Below, piece by piece: positions 1 through 5,342 of a DNA stretch of 6,104 bases. Source of the DNA: Clostridiales bacterium (GTDB taxonomy: Bacteria; Bacillota; Clostridia; Saccharofermentanales; UBA5734); contig SLMY01000034.1 of assembly GCA_007133255.1 (NCBI GenBank), positions 1-6,104 on the forward strand, given 5' to 3'. The stretch's first letter is position 1, and every line of letters begins with the position of its first letter. Position numbers and translations under genes: made by a program. Under the pieces are notes generated by a model. That model made no database searches, was not told where the DNA came from, and saw only the letters and a program-made list of their open reading frames with translations.

Positions 1-31
1 ATCCGGATTTCTGATAGCCCTCAGGTGACTC

Positions 32-2020
32 ATGAAAGAGACCGGACAGCCTTTAAAAGCCAGATTAGAATTTGTTCCGCAGGACCCGGGTGTATACTTG
101 ATGAAAGATACATCGGGTTCTGTTATTTATGTTGGTAAAGCAGTCAATCTGCGAAATCGTCTGCGCAGTTATTTCACCGATAAACCTCAGGGAACAGCGA
201 AAGTTCTAGCCATGATCAGCCATATCGCTGATTTTGAGACAATCATCTGCCATACAGAAACCGAAGCGCTGATGCTGGAGTCTACGCTTATTAAGAAGCA
301 TCAGCCTTTGTATAATATTTTACTGCGAGATGATCGTGATTATCCTTACATTAAGGTTACGATGCAGGAGCTTTATCCTAGAGTGTTGAAGGCGTATCGA
401 ATTGGTGATGACAGAAAGAAAGGCGCCCGATATTATGGGCCTTATCTTTCAGGTGACCTGAAAGAAGCGCTGGTTGTTCTGCGAAGTCTATTTCCGATGA
501 AAACATGTCGCAGAGTATTGCCGCGTGATATTGGCAAAGAGCGACCTTGCCTTAATTATTATATCGGACGCTGCATAGGCCCATGTAAAGGTGATGTATC
601 TGCCGAATCATACCGATCAGTCATGGAGGATATCTGTCACTTTCTTGAAGGTAAATATGGCAGATTGCTCACAGATCTGAGACAGCAGATGGAAACAGCT
701 TCAGAAAATATGCAGTTTGAGAGTGCGGCACTTTACAGAGACAGGCTGCAGACTCTGGAAAAACTGATGAATCGCCAGAAGGTTGTCAGCGAAAAAGATG
801 AGCATGCTGATATTATCGGACTTTCACAAAACAGCAGCGAGATCTGTCTGCAGAAACTGGAAGTGAGAGATGGCAGACTTGTTGCTTCAGCAGCCTTCTT
901 CTTTCCCGATGAAGACCAGGATAAGGCTGATCTGCTGCATGCTTTTATGCTTCAGCATTATCCGGACCAGCAGCATATTCCTCCAGAGATACTTCTGCCC
1001 GCCCTGCCTCATGATTATAAAGCGGTTAATGAATGGATGAAAGCACTGCGAAATGGACGATGCGAACTGAAAGTACCGCAAAGAGGCGCAAAAAGAGAAT
1101 GGATTGATATGGCCAGCATGAATGCCCGGGAATCACTTTACAGGCATACGCTGCTGGGCGGATCAGGTCAGACAGCTATACAGGAGACCCTGCGCCTTCT
1201 ATCTGAGCTGACAGCCAACAGTAAATCGTTGCGTCGCATTGAAGCAATAGATATCTCAAATACCGGCGAGCAGGATTACGCGGCAAGTCTGGTTGTCTTT
1301 CAGGACGGCAGACCTGCAAGGCAACAGTACAGAAGATTTAAAATCAACCCCGTTCACGGCATAGATGATTATGCTGCCATGCAGGATGTTTTGCGAAGGC
1401 GTCTGGCGCATCTTGATGAAGCCTCTTTCGGCGCGGCTCCTGACTTGATTTTACTTGATGGCGGCAAAGGGCATGTCTCTGCCTGCCGGAAAGTGCTGCA
1501 GGAGTCGGGACTACAGATACCGCTGGCAGGCATGGTTAAAGACCAGCGTCACAGAACGCGGGGGCTTGTCCTCGAGAATGGACAACTGGTAGAGTTGCGG
1601 CAGACAAAAATGAGTGGCCCCGCAAACAAGAACCTGCCTGCTGCCTTGTTAGTTTCTGACAGCGCGTCAGAAAGAGGCGGCAAGAAGGGCAATGCGCTGG
1701 ATGATGTGCGCAATCCGGAGCGTTTATCCTTACTTCGTTTCCTGACCGCGATTCAAGATGAGGCACATCGGTTTGCCGGATCGTACAGGAAGAAGTTACA
1801 GCATAAACGAACAACCCGGTTTAGTCTCGAGTCAATACCAGGAGTTGGTCCGGCACGCCGCAAAGCGTTACTTAGAAAATTTCTTACGATTAAAGGCGTT
1901 ACTGAAGCGAGCTTAGCAGATCTTCAGTCTGTTGCCGGGATCAGTCAGGAAACAGCTGAAGCTATTTACCGGCATTTTCATCAGAAGGAGGATAAACATG
2001 GCTCTGTTCGCAATAGCTGA
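32..2020 (+). CDS. uvrC: UvrABC excinuclease subunit C
   Basis: UvrC makes both incisions, 3' and 5' of a DNA lesion, after UvrA/UvrB recognition in nucleotide excision repair. The 662-residue protein shows every expected part in order. The GIY-YIG nuclease (about residues 18-96) has GVY at 20-22, YVG at 33-35, Arg42 and metal-binding Glu83. Four cysteines (159, 173, 181, 185) match the cluster reported to bind iron-sulfur in E. coli UvrC. A UVR (UvrB-binding) helix pair lies near 212-246. The RNase H-like 5' endonuclease has Asp407, Asp476 and His579. Tandem helix-hairpin-helix motifs fill about 600-650. The start is supported by AGGTGA at 23-28 and by the usual ~18 residues before PGVYLMKD. 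Length exceeds the usual ~590-620 residues, largely because of an insertion near 523-558. The 3' end overlaps the next gene by 23 bases. The promoter lies outside the window. Identification is very secure. Confidence 0.98.
   Translation: MKETGQPLKARLEFVPQDPGVYLMKDTSGSVIYVGKAVNLRNRLRSYFTDKPQGTAKVLAMISHIADFETIICHTETEALMLESTLIKKHQPLYNILLRDDRDYPYIKVTMQELYPRVLKAYRIGDDRKKGARYYGPYLSGDLKEALVVLRSLFPMKTCRRVLPRDIGKERPCLNYYIGRCIGPCKGDVSAESYRSVMEDICHFLEGKYGRLLTDLRQQMETASENMQFESAALYRDRLQTLEKLMNRQKVVSEKDEHADIIGLSQNSSEICLQKLEVRDGRLVASAAFFFPDEDQDKADLLHAFMLQHYPDQQHIPPEILLPALPHDYKAVNEWMKALRNGRCELKVPQRGAKREWIDMASMNARESLYRHTLLGGSGQTAIQETLRLLSELTANSKSLRRIEAIDISNTGEQDYAASLVVFQDGRPARQQYRRFKINPVHGIDDYAAMQDVLRRRLAHLDEASFGAAPDLILLDGGKGHVSACRKVLQESGLQIPLAGMVKDQRHRTRGLVLENGQLVELRQTKMSGPANKNLPAALLVSDSASERGGKKGNALDDVRNPERLSLLRFLTAIQDEAHRFAGSYRKKLQHKRTTRFSLESIPGVGPARRKALLRKFLTIKGVTEASLADLQSVAGISQETAEAIYRHFHQKEDKHGSVRNS
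1984..1993 (+). promoter_or_regulatory. Ribosome binding site fixing the metallophosphoesterase start
   Basis: AAGGAGG at 1985-1991 lies six bases before the ATG at 1998, inside the 3' end of uvrC. It is a near-perfect Shine-Dalgarno sequence. It decides for the 1998 start over the upstream in-frame ATG at 1932, which lacks a comparable site and would overlap uvrC by 89 bases. Confidence 0.85.
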
Positions 2021-2705
2021 TCTTCATCTTGGCTTCAATGTTGATAAGCCTATGCATGTATTTGGCCAGCACTGGCTGCACCACGAAAAATTACTTGAAG
2101 AGAACTGGCGGTCAACAGTCGGCGACGCTGATACGGTGCTGATACCTGGAGATATATCCTGGGCAATGCGTCTGCATGAAGTAGTCGCGGATCTGCGATT
2201 TATTGAAAACCTGCCTGGCCGGAAAATTCTGCTTCGCGGCAACCATGATTACTGGTGGCCATCATTGAGCAAACTGCAGGGTTTGTGCGAGGATAATCAG
2301 TTTTTTAGTCTGCGATTCTTGAAAAACAACGGACTGGAAGTGTCACCAGACTACATAATCTGTGGAACAAGAGGATGGCTTCTGCCTGGTGATTCTGAGT
2401 TCAGACAAGATGATCAGAAAATCTATAAACGTGAACTGGGACGCCTGGAACTATCCTTGCAGGCTGCTGACAAGATGAGAAAACAAGATCAACAGATGAT
2501 TGTCTGCCTGCATTTTCCTCCATTCTTGCGTGACAGGCAGCCAGGAGAAATGACAGCGCTCATGGAAAAATTTAATGTTGATTTGTGTGTTTTCGGGCAT
2601 ATTCATGGTGAACAGGGAGCGGCTGTTAACAGATTTCTTCTCGGGTCAGTTGAATACCAGCTGGTGGCCGCCGACGCGTTAGGCTTTAAACCGTTGCGGC
2701 TCTAG
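1998..2705 (+). CDS. Calcineurin-like metallophosphoesterase, substrate unknown
   Basis: A predicted cytoplasmic two-metal phosphohydrolase of 235 residues. It carries the calcineurin-type metallophosphoesterase signature in order: Asp8-x-His10 (ADLHLG), Gly51-Asp52 (GDISW), Gly81-Asn82-His83-Asp84 (GNHDYWW), His172 (LHFPP) and Gly200-His201-x-His203 (GHIHG). All metal ligands expected for the fold are therefore present. No signal peptide or membrane segment is seen. The GDISW, GNHDYWW and GHIHG forms resemble the clostridial COG1768-like 'predicted phosphohydrolase' group, whose physiological substrate is not established to my knowledge. Substrate could be a nucleotide, phosphoprotein or phosphodiester, and sequence alone does not decide. 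It starts inside uvrC (23-base overlap), suggesting co-transcription and coupled translation, but a DNA-repair role is only an inference from position. Family assignment is secure; function is open. Confidence 0.93.
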   Translation: MALFAIADLHLGFNVDKPMHVFGQHWLHHEKLLEENWRSTVGDADTVLIPGDISWAMRLHEVVADLRFIENLPGRKILLRGNHDYWWPSLSKLQGLCEDNQFFSLRFLKNNGLEVSPDYIICGTRGWLLPGDSEFRQDDQKIYKRELGRLELSLQAADKMRKQDQQMIVCLHFPPFLRDRQPGEMTALMEKFNVDLCVFGHIHGEQGAAVNRFLLGSVEYQLVAADALGFKPLRL

Positions 2706-2724
2706 GGTTTTAGGTGTCTGCTAG

Positions 2725-2753
2725 TTGCACTTGAGCTGATGATGTTATATAAT
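2725..2753 (+). promoter_or_regulatory. Candidate sigma-A promoter for the yicC-remA-gmk-rpoZ-glyQS run
   Basis: A perfect -10 hexamer TATAAT at 2748-2753 sits 17 bases after a weak -35 candidate, TTGCAC at 2725-2730 (three of six consensus bases). The surroundings are AT-rich, and transcription would begin near 2760, about 30 bases before the yicC ATG. It occupies the largest intergenic gap in the window. The -10 and spacing are convincing; the -35 is poor, so this is a prediction only. Confidence 0.6.
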
Positions 2754-2777
2754 TAATAAACTGTTGTCAGAAAATTC

Positions 2778-2783
2778 GAGAGG
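2778..2783 (+). promoter_or_regulatory. Ribosome binding site of yicC
   Basis: GAGAGG lies seven bases before the ATG at 2791. It supports starting the protein at MAYSMTGYGRGE, which matches the family's conserved N-terminus, rather than at an in-frame TTG at 2764 that lies just downstream of the predicted transcription start. Confidence 0.65.
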
Positions 2784-2790
2784 TTGCTTT

Positions 2791-3681
2791 ATGGCTTATA
2801 GCATGACTGGGTATGGTCGCGGTGAAATTATTCACCGGGACAGACGCTTGCTCATTGAAATGAAATCGGTTAATAACAAGTATGGAGATTTCCAGATCCG
2901 CCTGCCGAGGGTTATGGCTATGCTGGAACCCAGAATCAGACAGACTTTGTCAGACCATTTTAAGCGGGGGAAATTTGATATTTTCATCAACTTCACTGAT
3001 ATGACGCCAAATGCCAATCAGGTTATCTGTGATACCGGTCTTGCCTCGGCTTATGTCAAGTCACTTCGTGAAATATCTGAGACAGCGTCCATTCCAGACG
3101 CGATTACAGCTGCTGCCATTGGACGTTTCCCTGAAGTGCTGAATGTGGAAACTGTTCAGATCGATCCTGATGATGTCTGGAAGAATCTGATCTTTCCGGC
3201 AGTGGAAACCGCGATCAATCAGATGCTTTCCATGCGGCTCACCGAAGGTGGGAAAATGAAGTCTGATATTTCGCAAAGGCTGGATCTGCTTTCGAACTAT
3301 CTGCAGAAAGTTGAGCAAAGGGCTCCTGAAATACCAAAACTTTATCGTGAACGATTATCGGCCAGGCTGAACACGCTGCTTGGCAATCGGGCTGAAGAGC
3401 TTTTTGATGAACAAAGGCTGGCAGCTGAAGTCGCGTTATATGCTGATAAATGTGCGATCGATGAAGAGATCGTCCGGCTTCATAGCCATATACAGCAGAT
3501 GCATGATTTTTTGGAACATGAAGGGCCGATCGGCAAGAAACTTGACTTTCTGGTGCAGGAAATTAATCGTGAAATCAATACAATTGGCTCTAAAGCGAAC
3601 GATCTGGAGTTGACAAAACATGTCGTGAACATGAAAAGTGAGCTTGAGAAAATTCGGGAACAGGTACAGAATCTGGAATAA
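2791..3681 (+). CDS. yicC: YicC/YloC family endoribonuclease
   Basis: Member of the YicC/YloC family, whose E. coli and Bacillus proteins are reported to be endoribonucleases affecting RNA turnover. The 296-residue length fits the usual ~285-295. The N-terminal YicC domain begins with the hallmark MTGYGRGE (residues 5-12), followed by VNNKYGDFQIRLP (27-39) and the RGKFD segment (59-63). The C-terminal DUF1732 domain contains DEEIVRLHSH (224-233), GKKLDF (248-253), QEINREINTIGSKA (256-269) and the family-typical ending KIREQVQNLE. No insertion, truncation or missing conserved block is evident. The gene directly precedes remA and gmk, the same order as yloC-remA-gmk in Bacillus subtilis, and it is the first gene after the candidate promoter at 2725-2753. 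Family membership is very secure; the RNA targets in this organism are unknown. Confidence 0.96.
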   Translation: MAYSMTGYGRGEIIHRDRRLLIEMKSVNNKYGDFQIRLPRVMAMLEPRIRQTLSDHFKRGKFDIFINFTDMTPNANQVICDTGLASAYVKSLREISETASIPDAITAAAIGRFPEVLNVETVQIDPDDVWKNLIFPAVETAINQMLSMRLTEGGKMKSDISQRLDLLSNYLQKVEQRAPEIPKLYRERLSARLNTLLGNRAEELFDEQRLAAEVALYADKCAIDEEIVRLHSHIQQMHDFLEHEGPIGKKLDFLVQEINREINTIGSKANDLELTKHVVNMKSELEKIREQVQNLE

Positions 3682-3702
3682 AAAGCATGTGGCATATTGA
3701 GC

Positions 3703-3711
3703 TGATATGAT
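3703..3711 (+). promoter_or_regulatory. remA: Weak candidate extended -10 promoter before remA
   Basis: TGATATGAT fits the extended -10 pattern TGnTATAAT with one mismatch. No good -35 stands 17 bases upstream. A start point about seven bases downstream, near 3718, would leave almost no leader before the purine-rich ribosome binding site at 3718-3724, which weakens the case. A CATAT-N7-ATATG dyad (3693-3709) overlaps it. It may be a secondary promoter or simply AT-rich spacer. Confidence 0.25.
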
Positions 3712-3717
3712 AAATGA

Positions 3718-3724
3718 GAAGGGA
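3718..3724 (+). promoter_or_regulatory. remA: Ribosome binding site of remA, unusually distant
   Basis: AAGGGAG at 3718-3724 is the only good Shine-Dalgarno match before remA, but it lies 13 bases from the ATG at 3738, longer than the 5-9 usual elsewhere in this window. The in-frame ATG at 3714 overlaps this element and has none of its own, so 3738 remains the best start. The spacing could reduce translation of remA. Confidence 0.55.
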
Positions 3725-3737
3725 GCCAATCAAACAT

Positions 3738-3989
3738 ATGAATCTGACCCCTTTTATTCAGATAGGTTTTGGCAATCTGGCTGCAGCGGCACGATTAATC
3801 GCTATTGTCAGTCCAGATTCATCACCTGTCAGAAGACTGATTCAGGAAGCAAGAGATCAGGGTAACCTGATTGACGCTACATCAGGTCGAAAAACAAAAT
3901 CTGTTCTGATAATGGATAGCGATCATCTGGTTTTATCCGCTCTGCCGGTTGAAGACCTTGAAAGAAACTGGCAGGAGGAGGAAACATGA
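3738..3989 (+). CDS. remA: RemA/DUF370 family DNA-binding regulator
   Basis: An 83-residue relative of RemA, the DNA-binding protein that activates biofilm matrix genes in Bacillus subtilis (89 residues there). The family core is clear: IQIGFGNLAAAARLIAIVSP (residues 7-26), RRLIQEARDQGNLIDAT (32-48), GRKTKSVLIMDSDHLVLSA (50-68). Basic residues at Arg19, Arg32, Arg33, Arg51 and Lys52 lie in the stretches where the family's DNA-contacting arginines fall. The family usually reads Ala-Asn-Arg before the first helix arginine; here it is Ala-Ala-Arg. The start at 3738 matches the usual short N-terminus before IGFGN. The stop overlaps the gmk start (ATGA), so the two are translationally coupled. The position between yicC and gmk is typical for Firmicutes. 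Its target genes here are unknown, and a matrix role should not be assumed. Confidence 0.93.
   Translation: MNLTPFIQIGFGNLAAAARLIAIVSPDSSPVRRLIQEARDQGNLIDATSGRKTKSVLIMDSDHLVLSALPVEDLERNWQEEET
3973..3981 (+). promoter_or_regulatory. gmk: Ribosome binding site of gmk inside remA
   Basis: AGGAGGAGG within the last codons of remA gives a strong Shine-Dalgarno core (3973-3978) seven bases before the gmk ATG at 3986. It supports that start even though the first eleven residues precede the first conserved strand. The acidic end of RemA (QEEE) is encoded by this same sequence. Confidence 0.8.
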
Positions 3990-4612
3990 TTTCACCATTC
4001 AGTCCGCTGAGAAAAGGTCTTGTTATGTGTGTTTCCGGGCCGTCAGGAGTTGGGAAGGGTACAGTGATTTCCGCTGTTCTTAGCCGTAAGACTGCCGTAG
4101 CCCATTCAATATCAATCACCACCAGGTCACCCAGGCCAGGAGAGCAGGAAGGGGTATCTTATTATTTCCGCTCAAAAGCTGAATTTGAACAAATGCTGGC
4201 TCAAGGTGATATACTGGAGCATGACTTTTATTGTGATCATTATTATGGCACACCCAGGCAGCCTTTGATTGAAAAGGTGAGTCAGGGGATTGATGTGCTC
4301 ATGGATATTACAGTTCCGGGATCAATGACGGTCATGAAAAACTATCCTGAAGCCATAACATTGTTTTTGCTGCCGCCATCTTTTTCTGAACTTGAGCGAA
4401 GACTGAGAAAACGCGGAACTGAATGCGAGACAACCGTCCAGAAAAGACTCCAGAAGGCGTGGGAAGAAATTAACATGGCACATCATTTTAAGTATGTTGT
4501 TGTCAATGATCATCTGGAGCAGACAGTTGACCGCATTCTGGCGGTTGTTGAAGCGGAGCATTGCCGATACGTGCGGCAATCGGGTATAGAGTCAATAGTG
4601 CTGTCAAAATAG
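3986..4612 (+). CDS. gmk: Guanylate kinase
   Basis: Phosphorylates GMP to GDP with ATP, an essential step in purine nucleotide supply and salvage, in the cytoplasm. The 208 residues match the usual ~205. Walker A is GPSGVGKGT (residues 18-26). The GMP-binding region has TTRSPRPGE with Arg47 and Arg50, then Tyr59, Glu78, and YYGTP with Tyr87 and Thr89. The lid and core continue with LPPSFSELERRL (129-140), RGTE (143-146) and VVVNDHLE (171-178). One oddity is the loop after strand LMD: Asp107-Ile-Thr109-Val-Pro111-Gly-Ser, where family members normally read (D/E)-I-D-x-Q-G-A. The second acidic residue there, which contacts guanine in the yeast enzyme, is Thr, and the Gln is Pro. Overall fold and catalytic residues look intact, so an active enzyme is likely. 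It overlaps remA by four bases and precedes rpoZ by 28. Confidence 0.96.
   Translation: MISPFSPLRKGLVMCVSGPSGVGKGTVISAVLSRKTAVAHSISITTRSPRPGEQEGVSYYFRSKAEFEQMLAQGDILEHDFYCDHYYGTPRQPLIEKVSQGIDVLMDITVPGSMTVMKNYPEAITLFLLPPSFSELERRLRKRGTECETTVQKRLQKAWEEINMAHHFKYVVVNDHLEQTVDRILAVVEAEHCRYVRQSGIESIVLSK
4560..4580 (+). other. Perfect 7-bp stem-loop near the gmk 3' end
   Basis: ATTGCCG (4560-4566) and CGGCAAT (4574-4580) pair perfectly around a seven-base loop, inside the last codons of gmk. No run of T follows, so it is not an intrinsic terminator. It could influence mRNA stability or processing between gmk and rpoZ, or be chance within coding sequence. Confidence 0.3.
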
Positions 4613-4626
4613 GCAGCCTGTATTAT

Positions 4627-4635
4627 AAGGAGGAG
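4627..4635 (+). promoter_or_regulatory. rpoZ: Strong ribosome binding site of rpoZ
   Basis: AAGGAGGAG in the 28-base gmk-rpoZ gap gives a full AAGGAGG core seven bases before the ATG at 4641. No promoter-like pair is evident in the gap, so rpoZ is probably read from the upstream promoter. Confidence 0.8.
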
Positions 4636-4640
4636 AACAT

Positions 4641-5342
4641 ATGCTGGTTAAACCAGAATTAGAAAAATTATTACCGAAAGTTGATAATCGCTACACATTG
4701 GCGATTGTCGTCGCCAAGCGGGCACGCCAGTTGGTTGACGGTGCTCAGCCTCTTGCGAAGAGCAGCTCGCCGAACCTGGTGACAATTGCTTGTGAAGAAC
4801 TGGCTGCGGACCGGATTGTTTGCTTAAGAGGTCAAGTTAAACCATATATTCCGTTGAAACCGGAGATTGAAGCCGCCAGACTCGCCGCGAAAGCCGCTGA
4901 AGAGCAGGCTGATATGGCAGATAAAGTAAAAGACGCTTTGGATCAGGCTGTCGGTATTGAATCTGAGCAGAAACCAGAGCCGGATGACATTCAGATTATC
5001 ACAGAGAATCTTATTACTTTATCGGAAGATATCACAGCTTCTTCGCTCGATGTTTCTGATAATGAGCAACTGTCAAATATTGATGACACAGTTAAACAGG
5101 CTTCAGAGGATCTTAATGCGGAAGATTCAGATGGCACGGCCTTGCATCTTGAGAGCGACACAGCTGACACTGACGAAGACGCAGCTGACGAAGCTGAAAC
5201 AGCTGAAACTGACGAAGATATAACTGACGAAGCTGAAACAGCTGAAACTGACGAAGATATAACTGACGAAGCTGGCACAGCTGACACTGACGAAGAAATA
5301 ACTGACGAAGCTGACACGGTCAAAGATGAGGAGAGCCAGTGA
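4641..5342 (+). CDS. rpoZ: RNA polymerase omega subunit with long acidic repeat tail
   Basis: Omega is the small RNA polymerase subunit that clamps the beta-prime C-terminus and aids assembly. The first ~70 residues are ordinary omega: PELEKLLPKVDNRYTLAIVV (5-24), AKRARQLVDG (25-34), then NLVTIACEELAADRI (45-59). Firmicute omegas are typically ~65-90 residues; this one has 233. The extra part has three zones: an Ala/Glu/Lys-rich, probably helical linker (about 73-105), a Ser/Asp/Glu-rich, probably disordered stretch (106-173), and four 13-residue repeats (174-225) with 27 Asp or Glu in 52 residues. No Lys or Arg occurs from 153 to 227. The reading frame is uninterrupted, the normal stop overlaps the glyQS start, and the repeats keep frame, so a frameshift or fusion error is unlikely. 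The omega identity is secure; the tail's function is unknown, possibly like the acidic tail of Bacillus RNA polymerase delta. Confidence 0.94.
   Translation: MLVKPELEKLLPKVDNRYTLAIVVAKRARQLVDGAQPLAKSSSPNLVTIACEELAADRIVCLRGQVKPYIPLKPEIEAARLAAKAAEEQADMADKVKDALDQAVGIESEQKPEPDDIQIITENLITLSEDITASSLDVSDNEQLSNIDDTVKQASEDLNAEDSDGTALHLESDTADTDEDAADEAETAETDEDITDEAETAETDEDITDEAGTADTDEEITDEADTVKDEESQ
5160..5315 (+). repeat. Four 39-bp in-frame tandem repeats in rpoZ
   Basis: Four direct 39-bp copies start at 5160, 5199, 5238 and 5277. Each encodes a variant of TAETDEDITDEAE. Copies 2 and 3 differ only in the last codon (GAA versus GGC), and copies 1 and 4 have a few more changes. A nested 9-mer, CTGACGAAG, occurs twice per copy (5170, 5185, 5209, 5224, 5248, 5263, 5287, 5302). 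Because 39 is divisible by three, copy number can change without frameshift. The near-identity of copies 2 and 3 suggests recent duplication. Confidence 0.95.
5328..5333 (+). promoter_or_regulatory. glyQS: Ribosome binding site of glyQS inside rpoZ
   Basis: GAGGAG at 5328-5333, encoding part of the DEES end of omega, lies eight bases before the ATG at 5342. It favours that start over the in-frame ATG at 5360, which has only a weak purine stretch before it. Confidence 0.65.

Noticed and set aside
2..28. End of an upstream gene (frame ending ...SGFLIALR at TGA 26-28, or ...PDF at TGA 12-14)
   Set aside because: A gene ending just before uvrC is plausible, but with so few residues neither frame can be chosen or identified.
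887..1814. Minus-strand open frames inside uvrC (887-1081 and 1536-1814)
   Set aside because: Both are antisense to well-conserved uvrC domains and have no recognisable product.
1932..1997. A longer start for the metallophosphoesterase
   Set aside because: The extra 22 residues do not belong to the fold, overlap uvrC deeply and lack a good ribosome binding site, whereas 1998 has AAGGAGG six bases upstream.
2664..2712. A terminator after the metallophosphoesterase
   Set aside because: Only weak pairings exist (GCCGC with GCGGC across a long loop; AAACC with GGTTT) and no T-run follows, so read-through into yicC cannot be excluded.
3380..3737. Three overlapping open frames (one plus strand 3380-3613, two minus strand 3436-3729 and 3480-3737)
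   Set aside because: They sit mostly on the conserved C-terminal domain of yicC and the remA leader, with no family resemblance or start signals.
5160..5315. The regular repeats as a possible CRISPR array
   Set aside because: The copies are contiguous with no unique spacers and keep the rpoZ reading frame, so they are coding tandem repeats.
4991..5323. A 110-codon minus-strand frame with Ser/Val/Ala repeats
   Set aside because: It is the antisense reading of the rpoZ acidic repeat tract; its repetitive Ser-rich translation follows from the repeats and no ribosome binding site was recognised.
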